This document shows, piece by piece, positions 11,820 to 22,190 of a DNA stretch of 64,000 nt. The stretch spans positions 191,042-255,041 of the forward strand of contig ML977012.1 of assembly GCA_010015675.1 (NCBI GenBank), in the 5' to 3' direction. The stretch comes from Byssothecium circinans. Taxonomy: Eukaryota; Ascomycota; Dothideomycetes; Pleosporales; Massarinaceae. The notes under the pieces were generated by a model that saw only the letters and a list, made by a program, of their open reading frames with translations, was not told where the DNA came from and did no database searches. The position numbers and the translations under genes are program-made. How positions within the stretch are numbered: the first letter of the stretch is position 1; every line of letters starts with the position of its first letter.

Positions 11820-12046
11820 CTTGGCTGAGTTGTAGGCGGGTTTCTGGGTGTGGGCGTGTGTTTGCGGGGAAGAGTCGTCGGTCGGCGGTCCTGGGGTCGA
11901 GTGAGACGTGCCTGACCGGGTTGGTCGCTGATTGGTCGAGTGCTTGGCATTGCATTCACTCCCGTGTCGCCGTTGACGTCGACATCATCGCTCCTACAAA
12001 ACACCAGAATCACCATCACGTCGGTTTTCAATCAATCAAGCCCGCC
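11820..12046. promoter_or_regulatory. Divergent promoter between calcineurin B and the DUF1770-like gene
   Basis: Only 227 bases separate the two start codons (11819 minus, 12047 plus), so both transcripts must start in or very near this interval. No clear TATA box is visible. ATTGGT at about 11930-11935 reads as a CCAAT-type motif on the minus strand (ACCAAT). Confidence 0.5.
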
Positions 12047-12594
12047 ATGGCTTCAGATGCGCCCGTGGAGATTGGCTCGACCCTGCAGTCTGCGTCCATC
12101 AAGCGGCATCCCTCGCCACGCCATGACCTCAACCCGTCAACAGCAGCTTCTGAGAAGCAGCCCGTCCACCTTTCCTCCCATGCCGACCCCGATGCGGACT
12201 CCGATGTTGCCGAAGATGAGATTCCAATCAGCGTGCTGCGCCCGATACCGCGGCGGAACACGATGCCCCCACTGCCCGACCTGCGCTTCGAGCAGAGCTA
12301 CCTGAAGAGCATAGAGGCGGCCGAGAGCTGGAAGAGCGTGGCTTGGATCACAGTGCGGGATCAGGTCATCATGTGCTTTGCCCAGGGCGTGTTGTGGACA
12401 CTGATATTGAATGGCTGGCGGCATTGGAATCGGTCATCACAGTTTAGCGGCAAGACGGTGGGCGCAAAGATACGGAGGTGGTGGTGGGGCGTCAACAACT
12501 GGAAGATACCCGGCGATGCAGGGAAGAAGATGGCCAAGCAAGTGAGTGTTGCTTTCTTACATGTGTGGGACCCTATAATAACACTTTTCAGTGA
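12047..12594 (+). CDS. DUF1770 / Atg43-like single-pass membrane protein
   Basis: Exon 12047-12541 plus a three-base exon 12592-12594 that supplies only the TGA stop (intron GTGAGT...TTTCAG), giving 165 residues. If unspliced, the frame reads on to 12607. The N-terminal half is soluble and acidic (DPDADSDVAEDEIPISVLRPIPRR); the conserved core is MPPLPDLRFEQSYLKSI followed by a hydrophobic helix (VIMCFAQGVLWTLILNGW) near the C-terminus. This matches the fungal DUF1770 family, to which I recall the fission-yeast mitophagy receptor Atg43 being linked. Mitochondrial outer membrane location and an Atg8-binding role are inferences; a W/F/Y-x-x-L/I/V motif such as YLKSI lies close by but is not proof. 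Confidence 0.8.
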
Positions 12595-12697
12595 CCAAAT
12601 GGACTGATTGAGGTTCAGCATTATGCACGGGAGCTATCTGGTGCCGGAGCACCGTAGATCTACCTATATACATGATAACGTACCCTGTCCTCCCAGC

Positions 12698-13536
12698 TCA
12701 TGTCTTTCGCAGCCAGTCCAACAGATCAAATGTTTCGTACTGGATCGTGGAATGATCCTTATTCGGCCTTGCTATCAACTGAACCCGAGTGCTGATGAGT
12801 CGATTTACGGTGTACTCGGTACAACTGAAAGAGCAATTTCTGTCCTCCCTACCATGCATCCACCGAATGGTATTTGAATTCACATGCTCTAGCTCGAAAC
12901 CCCACGGTTGCCTATTGGTGAAGAAATCCTCGTCGTGCTCCTTTCCCCCATACTTGATTTTTTCATTGGATCGAGGATCCGGTGGAAGCCCCTGCGCCCT
13001 TCTCAAATAGTTCTCAACTGCCACATCCTTCGCCGTGTTTTTCTTTATTAACCATTCTAAAAGCGGCTTGAAAATTATGTATCTCGCCAGGAAGTCATAC
13101 ATACGTCTCTTGGCCACGCTGGCTGTTCGCTCGCCGTCTGGATGGCCTGTCCCACACATGATTGCTGTTTTGCGTAGCCTGCTCTTCGGAAAGTACGCAG
13201 CCGCAGCCAAGCAGGACGAGCCGCCGCCACTCGTTCCCATAACACTGAAGGTTTCGATGCCGAGCGTGTCCAAAAGGTATTCGATCGCGGGCATGAAACC
13301 AATCACATTGCCCTGAGGATTCGCATCAAGAGTGTTTCCGTAGCCATTCCGATCCACAGCAATAACCCGTATTCCGTGCCTTTCAGCGTACTCATGCATC
13401 CATTCCCCGCACGATAATCGGGAACGCCGTGTAACCACACCGGGACAAAACCTCAGGGCGCTCGGGCTCCAAGCGCCGGGGAAGCGTATCACCTTCCAAC
13501 TCGATGTTGTCCCGCGCCTGATTTACCTCAGCCCGT
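12698..13536 (-). pseudogene. Alpha/beta hydrolase with two frame breaks
   Basis: A long frame covers most of an alpha/beta hydrolase: EWMHEYAERHGIRVIAVDRNGYG, nucleophile elbow MGTSGGGSS, and a C-terminal His region (NKDHSTIQYE). Its apparent N-terminus is not hydrolase-like. The expected oxyanion-loop sequence VWLHGVPDYRAG lies just upstream in a second frame, and the preceding strand region (NIELEGDTLPRR) lies in a third. Both shifts fall at short homopolymers (C4 at 13405-13408 on the plus strand, A4 near 13447), each explained by one missing base. There is also no credible start codon. Either a decaying gene or a sequence with indel errors; the active-site part remains intact. Confidence 0.7.
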
Positions 13537-14120
13537 CAAAAACCGAAAACAAAGGGATGTATCTCGTTCCGATGTGCGGCTGTCGAGTTCCTGTCTTTAA
13601 TGCCGAGTCCCTTGCCTCGACTCACCGGTCATCCCACACTCCAGATGTCCTGAAGTAATAAGCGAAGAACGTATGTACCGGGCAAAATGTGACAAGGGGG
13701 GTTACACAGCATTGAATGGGTTCGGAATTGCTCCCAAAATAGCTTGCAAGTCTCGGAACTCCACATTTCCATTCACAGCTACCAGTGTTGACACTACAAA
13801 TTGAGCTGTGTTGCGTCCAAGAGCCGCGGACTATGGTCTATTTCGATTCAGTTCCATTCGTTGACAGCGAAGATGCAAATCAAGCAGCCTCTTTCACTCC
13901 AATGAAGGAAACAACGCTAGTGAAAAAGTGCAAGGCTCTCATAAGGGCTCCTAGCTTCTATATATTCCACGTGTGTCGCCGCTATGTCTCGAAGCCAAGA
14001 GGCGTTTTGAAGGGGAGCATGTAAATAGTCACGTGTGTTTGGATATCGGGCGGTAACTTGCAGCCAGACTTTTGCCAAATAAGTCTGTATAGTCTTGTCG
14101 TTAACAAATAATACAGAGCT
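13537..14120. other. Intergenic, no gene seen
   Basis: About 0.6 kb between the damaged hydrolase and the intact one. A 79-residue plus-strand frame at 13785-14024 has no recognisable domain, signal or splice support. Confidence 0.45.
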
Positions 14121-14993
14121 CTAAACGGAGTATTTCAACCACCTATCCAACTCAGTCGTCCAACTCCTCACTGGATCTGCCAACGCCAATCCAAGCCCAT
14201 GTTTCCCATCCGGCAAAATCAGCGTATCGAACGGCCGTCCATGAGTCGCCATAGCATTCGCAAACAGCAGAGTATTCTGGATCGGAACCACGTTGTCATT
14301 TGCAGTGTGGAATAGAAACACAGGCGGTGTCGAATTCGTCACCCGGTTCTCTGCCGACAATTGGTACTGTAGCTCCGGCGACGGACTGCTACCGATAAGG
14401 TTCGTCCGCGATCCATTATGCGTAAACTTCGGATCCATTGTGATTACGGGATATGCTAGGATCCCAAAGTCCAAGCCAGCCTCGGGGTTGGTCACTGTTG
14501 TAGCTGATAAATGTCCTCCAGCTGAGAACCCCCAGATCCCTAGCTTCTTAACGACATTTTGGGCGCGGATCTGCTTGATGGCTTCCAGTGCTTGGTTCTG
14601 AGGGAGCGGATAGAGCGGCGCTGGGTATTTGCTTGCGGTGGCGTAGTCCAGGATCCATGCGTCGTAGCCGTGCTCGTTGAGCCAGGCTGCTGGTTGGGCT
14701 CCCTCGAGATCGAGAGATGTATGGGAGTATCCTCCGCCAGGGGTGATGAGAACGCCGTTTCCGTTCCGGTTGGGCGCAGGATGATATGATAAGACGGTGC
14801 TGTTGAGCCTGGCATAGAGTTGGCAATGTCTGACAGGAGGAGAGAAAAGAAATCAAAGAATGAGGCTGGCATACTCGCGCTTCCTTGATGCAACCATGGG
14901 AAAGTGCGGGCCCAGTTCGCCGCCCGTTTTTACAGGATTGCCAGCCGCAATACTCGCTAGCAACCCCAGCAGCGTAGGTATGTAACTCTTCAT
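14121..14993 (-). CDS. Secreted alpha/beta hydrolase (acetylxylan esterase / BD-FAE-like)
   Basis: Two exons, 14993-14875 and 14829-14121, with a 45-base intron (GTATGC...GTCAG), give 275 residues. A signal peptide is evident (MKSYIPTLLGLLASIAAG). The hydrolase core shows PGGGYSHTS (oxyanion region), GFSAGGHLS (nucleophile Ser), HTANDNVVP (acid Asp) and GKHGLGLA (catalytic His), in the correct order and spacing. Sequence style is that of fungal esterases acting on acetylated or feruloylated xylan, or of the hydrolase-3/BD-FAE group; exact substrate is not visible. A minus-strand TATAAA at 15082-15077 sits 84 bases before the start codon. Confidence 0.88.
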
Positions 14994-17787
14994 CTTGATC
15001 GCCGTGTATTATGTACCTAGATCCTGCATCAAAGTTTGCTCCACCACTTTGTATGCTGGGTTCAACGGCTCATCTCTTTATACTCGCAATGTGTGCTCGG
15101 ACAAATGGCTGGTCTACAACTCCGGGTGTAGGTCATTGGAGGAATTCTCAGGGAGAGGCTCAAGGCTCGGGTCATAAATGCCCAGAGCCTGCCAGATTCT
15201 CCGCATTTTGCCTTTTTAGCCTTGCGCGAAGTTACGATGGATAGGGGTCATGATTGGCTGACTCACTCTAGCGCGAGGGTAGAGTATTGGTAGCGTGCGT
15301 TAAGGATCTTTAGATTGGGTAACGGAACGAAGATTCGCGAGATGATCGATTTTTGTCTAGGGGGGCGGGGAAGTTCAACACCACGGTTTCTTTGAACGAT
15401 GATAATACACATATACGACTTTCATTATTCCTGCTCTTTTCAAGCCTTCCGCCACACAGTCAGGACAGCCCACCATTACTCTTCTCGTTCTATTCAATCC
15501 GCGTCGTAATATATATCATCTCTAGCGTTGTGAACTATGTCAGGAATACCCTTGACCATCTACTGCGTTAATCCTGGTCTCTGCCGGGCACGTTCTATAA
15601 TCCAACCAAAATCGTTCACGCAAACACACGATACCTATTCATCTTTGATTTCTAAAATCAACTTGAATATCTCTTCTGACAGCTTTAATATTCAATTCAC
15701 ATCACGGATTACCTCAGATTCCTCTATGCGCATATACGAGAATGTTGATCACGATGCTACCAATGGTGATGAGCTTCAACCACATATCGACATTCTATTC
15801 TGCTCAGTCACAGTAACTCCCTAGCTCAGGTGGGTTGGAATACTAAACAAGACCGTTTCTAGATATGTGGCAGGAAACCAAACCGTGAAAGTCTTGCTCA
15901 AGGACACCATGGAGTTATTTTCTCATCGCGAACTCACCACATTTCGACATCATAGAATCCAATTCTTCCGTGTAGATGACCTCGCCCTGATCCAGCAAAC
16001 CTACAATCGCCCTATGAGCGCCAGGTGCCTTCATATTATTATCAGTAATAGGCGACAAAGCGTGTAGGCGTAGCAGTCCTGGAGTACTTTGCACTGCAAG
16101 GCGAAGTTCTAAGCAGCAAACACAAGAGAGGCTAGGAAAGTCTCAGGTAAATAGGGGAAAGCCGGAAGGTTGAGTCTTAAAGTGAGAGTACTTATAATAG
16201 GCAGAGAATCACGACGGCTGGGGGTATCACCGGTCAATAGGGGCTCGTATCGAGCACATATCAATGTACGGCAAGCCGATATTGGACAGGCTACAGAGAG
16301 TGGGGTCACCAGGCTGCACCGAGAGTAAGGTAGCTAATTAGCACCCGCCCTGTATATAGGTAGCGGCTAGTTTGAGACTCTGAAACGAACCTGACCAACT
16401 CTTCCATATAAACTATGCATAACCTAGCCTATATCCGTTACGTTGTGTGCTTATTTTCTCCTCAACATCGTATATTATTATTCTGATTATGAGCAACCAT
16501 ATTGTAGAGTCATGCAAAACGTTATTCGATCGCCAAGGGCAGGCCTTCATCGACGTCCATTGTATCGATGTCTTACACATCTTGTCCTTCGCTGAGCTGC
16601 AGTGATCCCTCAACGCCGCGGCAAACGAATATGGACGACCTAACTGCTTGTTCGACTTGCCTACTCACTCATCCAACATCGATCTAGAGTGAATGGCTCT
16701 TTGATAGCAATATTTAAATTTGTCTGCGCAGGAAAGAATGACGCAGCAGGAGGTGTACAGTACCGTATTCAAGTTTCTACTAAAACTCACAAACCGCACC
16801 ATCTCACGGCTGTTCGCAAATCTCAAGCGGGAAGGACACCCACAAGTTGACGCAGTTGACCTGACAATTATTTTCTGTTCAGACTTTGCATCTTCTCTCG
16901 GCACATACCAGAGCCTCCGTGGTCCCGCAAGGTGTGACTGTGTCAATAGATAGGTTTAGCAGAATACTTGATGAAGAGACTGTACATCGGCCAGCCGTAT
17001 TTGACGGCTTAACCTTTGTGAAGAAGGTAGCATTTGAAGCCTTCCGGGCTAGATCGTGGACGAAGAAAATCCTACCGACAATATCGGCTGCTGTGAAAGC
17101 TCGTAAGCGGCTCCATGTTTGGATGGATCTGAATGTGGCATGACGGTGAGTGAAAGAGGTACATAGCGTACGGGAAGTAACGGAGAGGCTTGCGCTAACC
17201 TACTTCGAATCAGCGCTATTCCTCCGAATTGTTCCAGGTCGTGTAGTTGGTCCTACGCTTGTACCACTGTGCTGCACCGTTCTTTCACGCTCCCCAAGTA
17301 TAAGTCTTGTCACCTTATGCCTTTTATTTTGGTCCATTTAAATGGATCCTGAGTGACCTCGACCTTAAATTCAATACTACAATGGTACGATTGATGGCCT
17401 AGGGTCCCGTCGACCCCGCGTCATTCCGAACAGCGCATATGCGTTCTAAAAATGGAAAAATCCTCGTAGAAAACATGTCAGCTTATCCACATCCAACCCC
17501 CAAATGGTGGGTTCCTCATGAACGAGCATGTCGTGATACTCACTCCAATAAAGCCATAGGGCGCTTCCGCTCAGTTTATTGGAAAGGATCTCCAACCGCC
17601 ACTGGCAACGTAATCAAGAATCCGTGTTACGTACTTTTAATGTAACGGTACGACTATCGTTTCTGTAAGCTGGGCTCGCATTCTTTGTGAGCATGAACGA
17701 CCGGCACGGTATAAGTTCTCCAGCCTGTCGCCAGCAGGTTGCGCTCAAAGTCCAAACTATTTACTCACCCCTAGGTCTTTTTTCATC
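14994..17787. other. 2.8-kb gene-free, fairly AT-rich stretch
   Basis: Many short frames are broken by frequent stops, and none shows a domain or clear splicing. Base composition from about 15.4 to 17.6 kb appears more AT-rich than in neighbouring genes. It lies in the accessory part of the window. The left end holds the hydrolase promoter (TATAAA at 15077-15082, minus) and the right end the promoter of the secreted protein (TATAAG at about 17709). Confidence 0.5.
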
Positions 17788-18449
17788 ATGAAGGAATCGA
17801 AGGTCTTCTTTTCGGCCTTCGCTGCCATTTCGGCGGCAGTATCTTTGGCTGCGCCCACGCCGGGCCAAGGCTTCTACCTCAAAATCGTTGGAGGAAATGC
17901 CCTAACATCTGGCGCCGTCCTCCGCGACAACAATACGTACGATCTGGGCGTCACTCCTGCGCCATACTACAGTAATCCGCCTTATGGCGACCATCCTCTT
18001 CCCATCTCTGTATCAGCAGAGAGCGCAACGACTCTCATCGTGTCTCCAACAAACCCGCATCCTGGTCCAATATCCGGACATCTCGCACTTGTTCAGGCCG
18101 GGGAATGGGATTGGACTCTGAGCAAGGCATATCCACAACCTGGAGGCACATGGAATGTTGGTCCAGGACGGGATGGCGCGGTCGTCAAGGAGAGTGGATG
18201 GAACTTCGCGGAGGTCAATGGGAAGACTGTTTTGAGGTGGGCGCTTTCGAATGGCAAGTGGGTTGTTGTTAAGACGATTATTACCCCTTTTGAGGGTGCG
18301 CCTTATGAGCGATGGGTTGTCCATTGGGTCGAAGGTTCGTATCAACATTACTGAGAGGAATCGAACGGGTTGCTAATGTTGGATACGTAGGAACTGGCAC
18401 CACACCCGGAGAACAATTCACAGTTGATCTCGAGGTGTCGGCGCCCTAG
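17788..18449 (+). CDS. Small secreted protein of unknown function
   Basis: Exons 17788-18334 and 18391-18449 (intron GTTCGT...CGTAG, branch TGCTAATG) encode 201 residues. A signal peptide is clear (VFFSAFAAISAAVSLAAPTP). The mature part begins GFYLKIVGG and contains LVQAGEWDWTL and GWNFAEVNGKTVLRW, suggesting a compact beta-rich fold. It ends GEQFTVDLEVSAP. I do not recognise the family; it resembles small extracellular proteins common in plant-associated ascomycetes. Few cysteines, so not a typical disulfide-rich effector. Confidence 0.8.
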
Positions 18450-18742
18450 TGGGATCCGCTGCCGCGGAAACCGCGCAAGTCTAATGACACGGTGAACAGG
18501 TAGCGTGAGGTCTAGTGGATACATCGCAAGCAGAGCGGCGATGTTTGTCGGTGGATGAGGACAGGACAAAAATAAGAAAGGATTGAAGATCAGACAAGCG
18601 TTACGAATAAAGTTTAGTCGGAGGCTAATCAAATAAACGCAGGGGGTTGCCATAGGCCCCACTTCCCTCCCTCTCCGCCCCGCAATTTTGATCCATCGCT
18701 TTCACTCATTCTCCATACTGCATCTTGTAGCATCTCTAGCGC

Positions 18743-20494
18743 ATGGTTATTCGATCACGTTCCATCATAATGTCAACTACAACATTGGCGCGCTTGCGTG
18801 TTGCTAATATTCCTTGGACCTTGCATATCACCACCATCACCACCAGTCTTTGCTACTTCCGGTTATGCGAGATCCGAACATTCCTCATCCTTTACGCTAT
18901 CTCCACCTTCCTCCTTGACGGTGAAAAGCTTCTAGCTGCCCTCCAAGACCCCTCCGAACCACCTCTTATCCCACACCCTTTCCTCCCCTTCCTCGGCCAT
19001 GTACTCGGCATGTTCTGGTACGGCGCAGCCTACTTCTCGCGAGTCAATGAGAAGACACAATACCCCATCTTCACGCTTCAAACTATGACTGCAAAGACAA
19101 TCGGCGTTATTGATCCATACCTCGCAGCACCTATCCAACGCGCCAGCAAGAACCTCAGCTTCTACGGCATGATCCTCGAAGTGTGTAAAAGGCTCGTCGA
19201 CTTTGACGAGGTGACCATGAGAGTCATAAGATGGAATCTGGATGGTGCGCATGGTGCGCACGAAGGCCTTATGAACGAAGGGGAAAGCATGGTGAACGCC
19301 GAGCTTTCTCCTGGACCCAGCTTGAACGCCATGTCCACGGTCCAACTGGACAAATTTTCCGAGATGCTCAATGACTTTGTGTCAGGGACGAATTCGGTCA
19401 CCGTTTCACTCATGGATTTTGTCAAAAAGATCTTCACGGAAGCGAACACGTACACCATCTACGGACCCCAGAACCCCTTCGCCATGCATCCAGAGCTCGT
19501 CCAGAAGTTTTGGGATTACGAGGCTGGTATGATCGCCGTCATGGCCAATGTATTTCCCTCAATCACTGCGAGAAAACCATGGCTGGCGCGGAAAGCGATC
19601 AACGAGGCGCTGCAAGGGTTCGTCGAGAAGGAGTACTACCGAACGGCATCACCCATGATCCAAAAGCGCGTACAGATCAACCTTAAACACGGCCTCACCA
19701 CCAAGATGACTGGCCGCGCAGAGCTGATTCTCCTTTTTGGGATCATCGGCAACGCCGTCCCAACCACTTTCTGGTTCCTCGCCAACATCTTTGCGCGACC
19801 CGATCTTCTTGAAAGGATTCGTGAAGAGACGAGCCAAGCTGTTCTATGCACTTATGACTCCGCTACTACGATCAAACATAACGTAATCAATGTAGGCGAC
19901 TTAAAGACCAAATGCCCCCTACTGGTCTCAACATACCGCGAGACTCTCCGCTCAATCGGCAATCTCGCCTCCGTTCGACTCGTTACTGGGACCCATACGG
20001 TTCAAGCACCGGGTTACCGCCCCTACACACTCAAGAAAGGCGCAATGGTTCAAATAGCTTCTGGTGTGATCCACTCTCTTCCCTCGGTATGGGGTGCGGA
20101 CGCAGGATCCTTCAACCCCGACCGGTTCATCTCCTCAACCACAAATACGGAGCAGTTTTCTTCAGAGACGAACCCAAATACGGCGGCCACAGAGAGTGAG
20201 AGAACAGCGACCGCGCTACCAAAAGGTGTTCCAAGCGCGGCGTTCAGGACATTCGGTGGAGGAAGCGTCATCTGTCCCGGGAGGCATTTTGCTCAGAGTG
20301 AGATCTTGGGGTTTGTGGCGCTTTGCGTGCATATGTTTGATATTGTGGATGAAGAGACAGGCAAAGCTTTTGAGATACCGGTCAGAGACAATCAGAGGAT
20401 TCCGTTGAGTGTGATGAAGCCGGTGAAAGAGCCACAGGTCACGATCAAGAGGCGAATGGGAGAGGAAGACGCGTTCTGGAGACTGGAGCTGTGA
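18743..20494 (+). CDS. Cytochrome P450 (CYP7/CYP8-like fungal class)
   Basis: Intronless 583-residue P450. A hydrophobic N-terminus (about 28-60) suggests an ER anchor. The K-helix ExxR is YRETLR, the PERF-type motif is FNPDRF, and the heme loop is FGGGSVICPGRHFA with the axial Cys. The overall style (PFLGHVLGMFWYGAAYFSR, NAVPTTFWFLANIFARP) resembles fungal P450s related to cholesterol 7-alpha-hydroxylase and prostacyclin synthase. Translation may begin at 18743 or at the Met at 18770. Substrate is not deducible; no terpene, polyketide or peptide synthase lies nearby, so this does not look like part of a metabolite cluster. Confidence 0.93.
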   Translation: MVIRSRSIIMSTTTLARLRVANIPWTLHITTITTSLCYFRLCEIRTFLILYAISTFLLDGEKLLAALQDPSEPPLIPHPFLPFLGHVLGMFWYGAAYFSRVNEKTQYPIFTLQTMTAKTIGVIDPYLAAPIQRASKNLSFYGMILEVCKRLVDFDEVTMRVIRWNLDGAHGAHEGLMNEGESMVNAELSPGPSLNAMSTVQLDKFSEMLNDFVSGTNSVTVSLMDFVKKIFTEANTYTIYGPQNPFAMHPELVQKFWDYEAGMIAVMANVFPSITARKPWLARKAINEALQGFVEKEYYRTASPMIQKRVQINLKHGLTTKMTGRAELILLFGIIGNAVPTTFWFLANIFARPDLLERIREETSQAVLCTYDSATTIKHNVINVGDLKTKCPLLVSTYRETLRSIGNLASVRLVTGTHTVQAPGYRPYTLKKGAMVQIASGVIHSLPSVWGADAGSFNPDRFISSTTNTEQFSSETNPNTAATESERTATALPKGVPSAAFRTFGGGSVICPGRHFAQSEILGFVALCVHMFDIVDEETGKAFEIPVRDNQRIPLSVMKPVKEPQVTIKRRMGEEDAFWRLEL

Positions 20495-21685
20495 GCCTTT
20501 GCATTTGGGAAATTCCTTGGAAGGCTGGCGGAATGGCCCCGCACCCGACCAAACTGCATATCGAGAGGGCATTCTTATATGCAGGCAGCCCCTGAAAAGA
20601 AAATGAGGGCCAGCTATTCATGTTCGATGGGCTTGTGTCAGGTTCTTCAATATCGAGTGTCTTCGAAATGCTCAGGTTGTCGAAGGCGAAGGTTTAAACG
20701 AGGGACTAATGCGATATATGTGTGGTTCTCAACCATTTGGAATTGAGAATTCCAAGTACGAGTACAAAGTGAGGATCTGGATGTAGAACGGGACCCAAAG
20801 GCTGATGTAAATAAAGAAAAACGACAGAAGAATAGGACTATTTACTCAAAGAATCAAGCAAGATTCATCACGTTCGAATCTTACACCAAACGAGGGTTGT
20901 CTCCTCAGGCCGCGTAAATATCACCATATTGTTCAATATCAGAGAGCTAGACTATCCACAATCTGTAGAATGTTAATGACCCGTTGACATGCCCTCCGTT
21001 CCCACAGTACCACTACCAGCCATGGCGCCCAGAAGCAAGTCCGCCAGTGCATCGCCAACATTCCCAGCCGAGTGACGTCAGAGAAGGAATATGCACGTTC
21101 TCGGCGGGCTGGCAGCCGTTTGCGTCGCATTATGCAGTCTCACGATCGTTACAACCTTACCCTAGCAGGACGTTAATCAATACCAACCAACCAACCTTAC
21201 CCTACTATATATATTTGATAAACGAACACTAATTTCATAATCGAACCCGGCCGAGTGCTGTAGGTAGGCTGCAAGATCCTTACTTCGCACATGGTCTCCA
21301 ACCCGCTCACCATGACACCGCAGTTCGATCCCCACTCGGTGTAGTCGGAGAAATACTAAAGGGATCTCCATAAATCTACCCACCAAATCAAAAATCAACC
21401 AGTTTGGTCTGGTTGTTCTGGGGAATTTAGTCCAGTTTTTTTGCTGTTTTGTTTTATTTTTTCGAAACTGTAGTCCATGCATGGTAGCAAGACCGACCGA
21501 GAAATATTACAAATCTTATGGTTCTTTTACATTCCTGTAAAGCGCAATCATCTAAGATTCTCCACTTTTCTATATAGCTAGTGCGGTACCTGGATATAGC
21601 CCGTTTCTTTCGCTGCGCTGTGGATCCATCAATACACTTCTCGAGTCTGAATACTGCAAGAACTCCCACACGCATAACCATGCCT
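20495..21685. other. Intergenic, no gene seen
   Basis: About 1.2 kb downstream of the P450 gene, moderately AT-rich. A TTCGATCCCCACTC string near 21323 resembles a tRNA T-arm, but no partner arms can be drawn around it. Confidence 0.45.
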
Positions 21686-22044
21686 AACAAACCCCAGCTC
21701 ACCATGATAATATTGGGCTGCTCAATCGTCTGGACTGGGTGTTACTTGACGAATACAAAGACGATCTCTCCGAACCAGTGCAGTACATACTCGTGTCGAT
21801 TGCGCCGATTTTGATTTTCTACTCCGTCGTATGCGCGACGACGTACTACGTTTGCAAGAGCAAGAGCAAGGAGCAGGAAAGTGGCAAGGACTGTACATGC
21901 GCAGGCAAGAAGTGTTTCTGGGTTGGGGCTCCATTTCACATGGGATCCCGTTATGAATTGCGTTCACCGCATTGGCGTAGATGTGTAATCGAGTTGTTCT
22001 CCATCCACAGAACTACCAATCCATACACAGCCACCGACCACTAA
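21686..22044 (+). CDS. Possible small membrane protein exon (uncertain)
   Basis: An open frame reads LLNRLDWVLLDEYKDDLSEP, then one hydrophobic segment (VQYILVSIAPILIFYSVVC), then a Lys/Cys-rich tail, ending in a stop at 22042-22044. It has no ATG of its own, so it would need an upstream exon (CCCCAG near 21697 could be an acceptor). Directly upstream of another membrane protein; it could be a 5' exon of that gene, a separate small gene or a chance frame. Confidence 0.25.
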
Positions 22045-22190
22045 GCGCACTCGACATACTAATACAAGACAATTAGGCAGCGAGGAACCCACCAGCCTAC
22101 GCCCCACCCTTCCCCCCAATTCATCCCATCGAATACCTATGGTACGTATCCAATAACCCAGCGTACCAAAGAATCAGACTACATCATCAC

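Noticed and set aside
21290..21350. A TTCGATCCCCACTC string resembling a tRNA T-arm
   Set aside because: No acceptor, D or anticodon stem can be drawn on either strand around it; a tRNA covariance-model scan (tRNAscan-SE) would be decisive.
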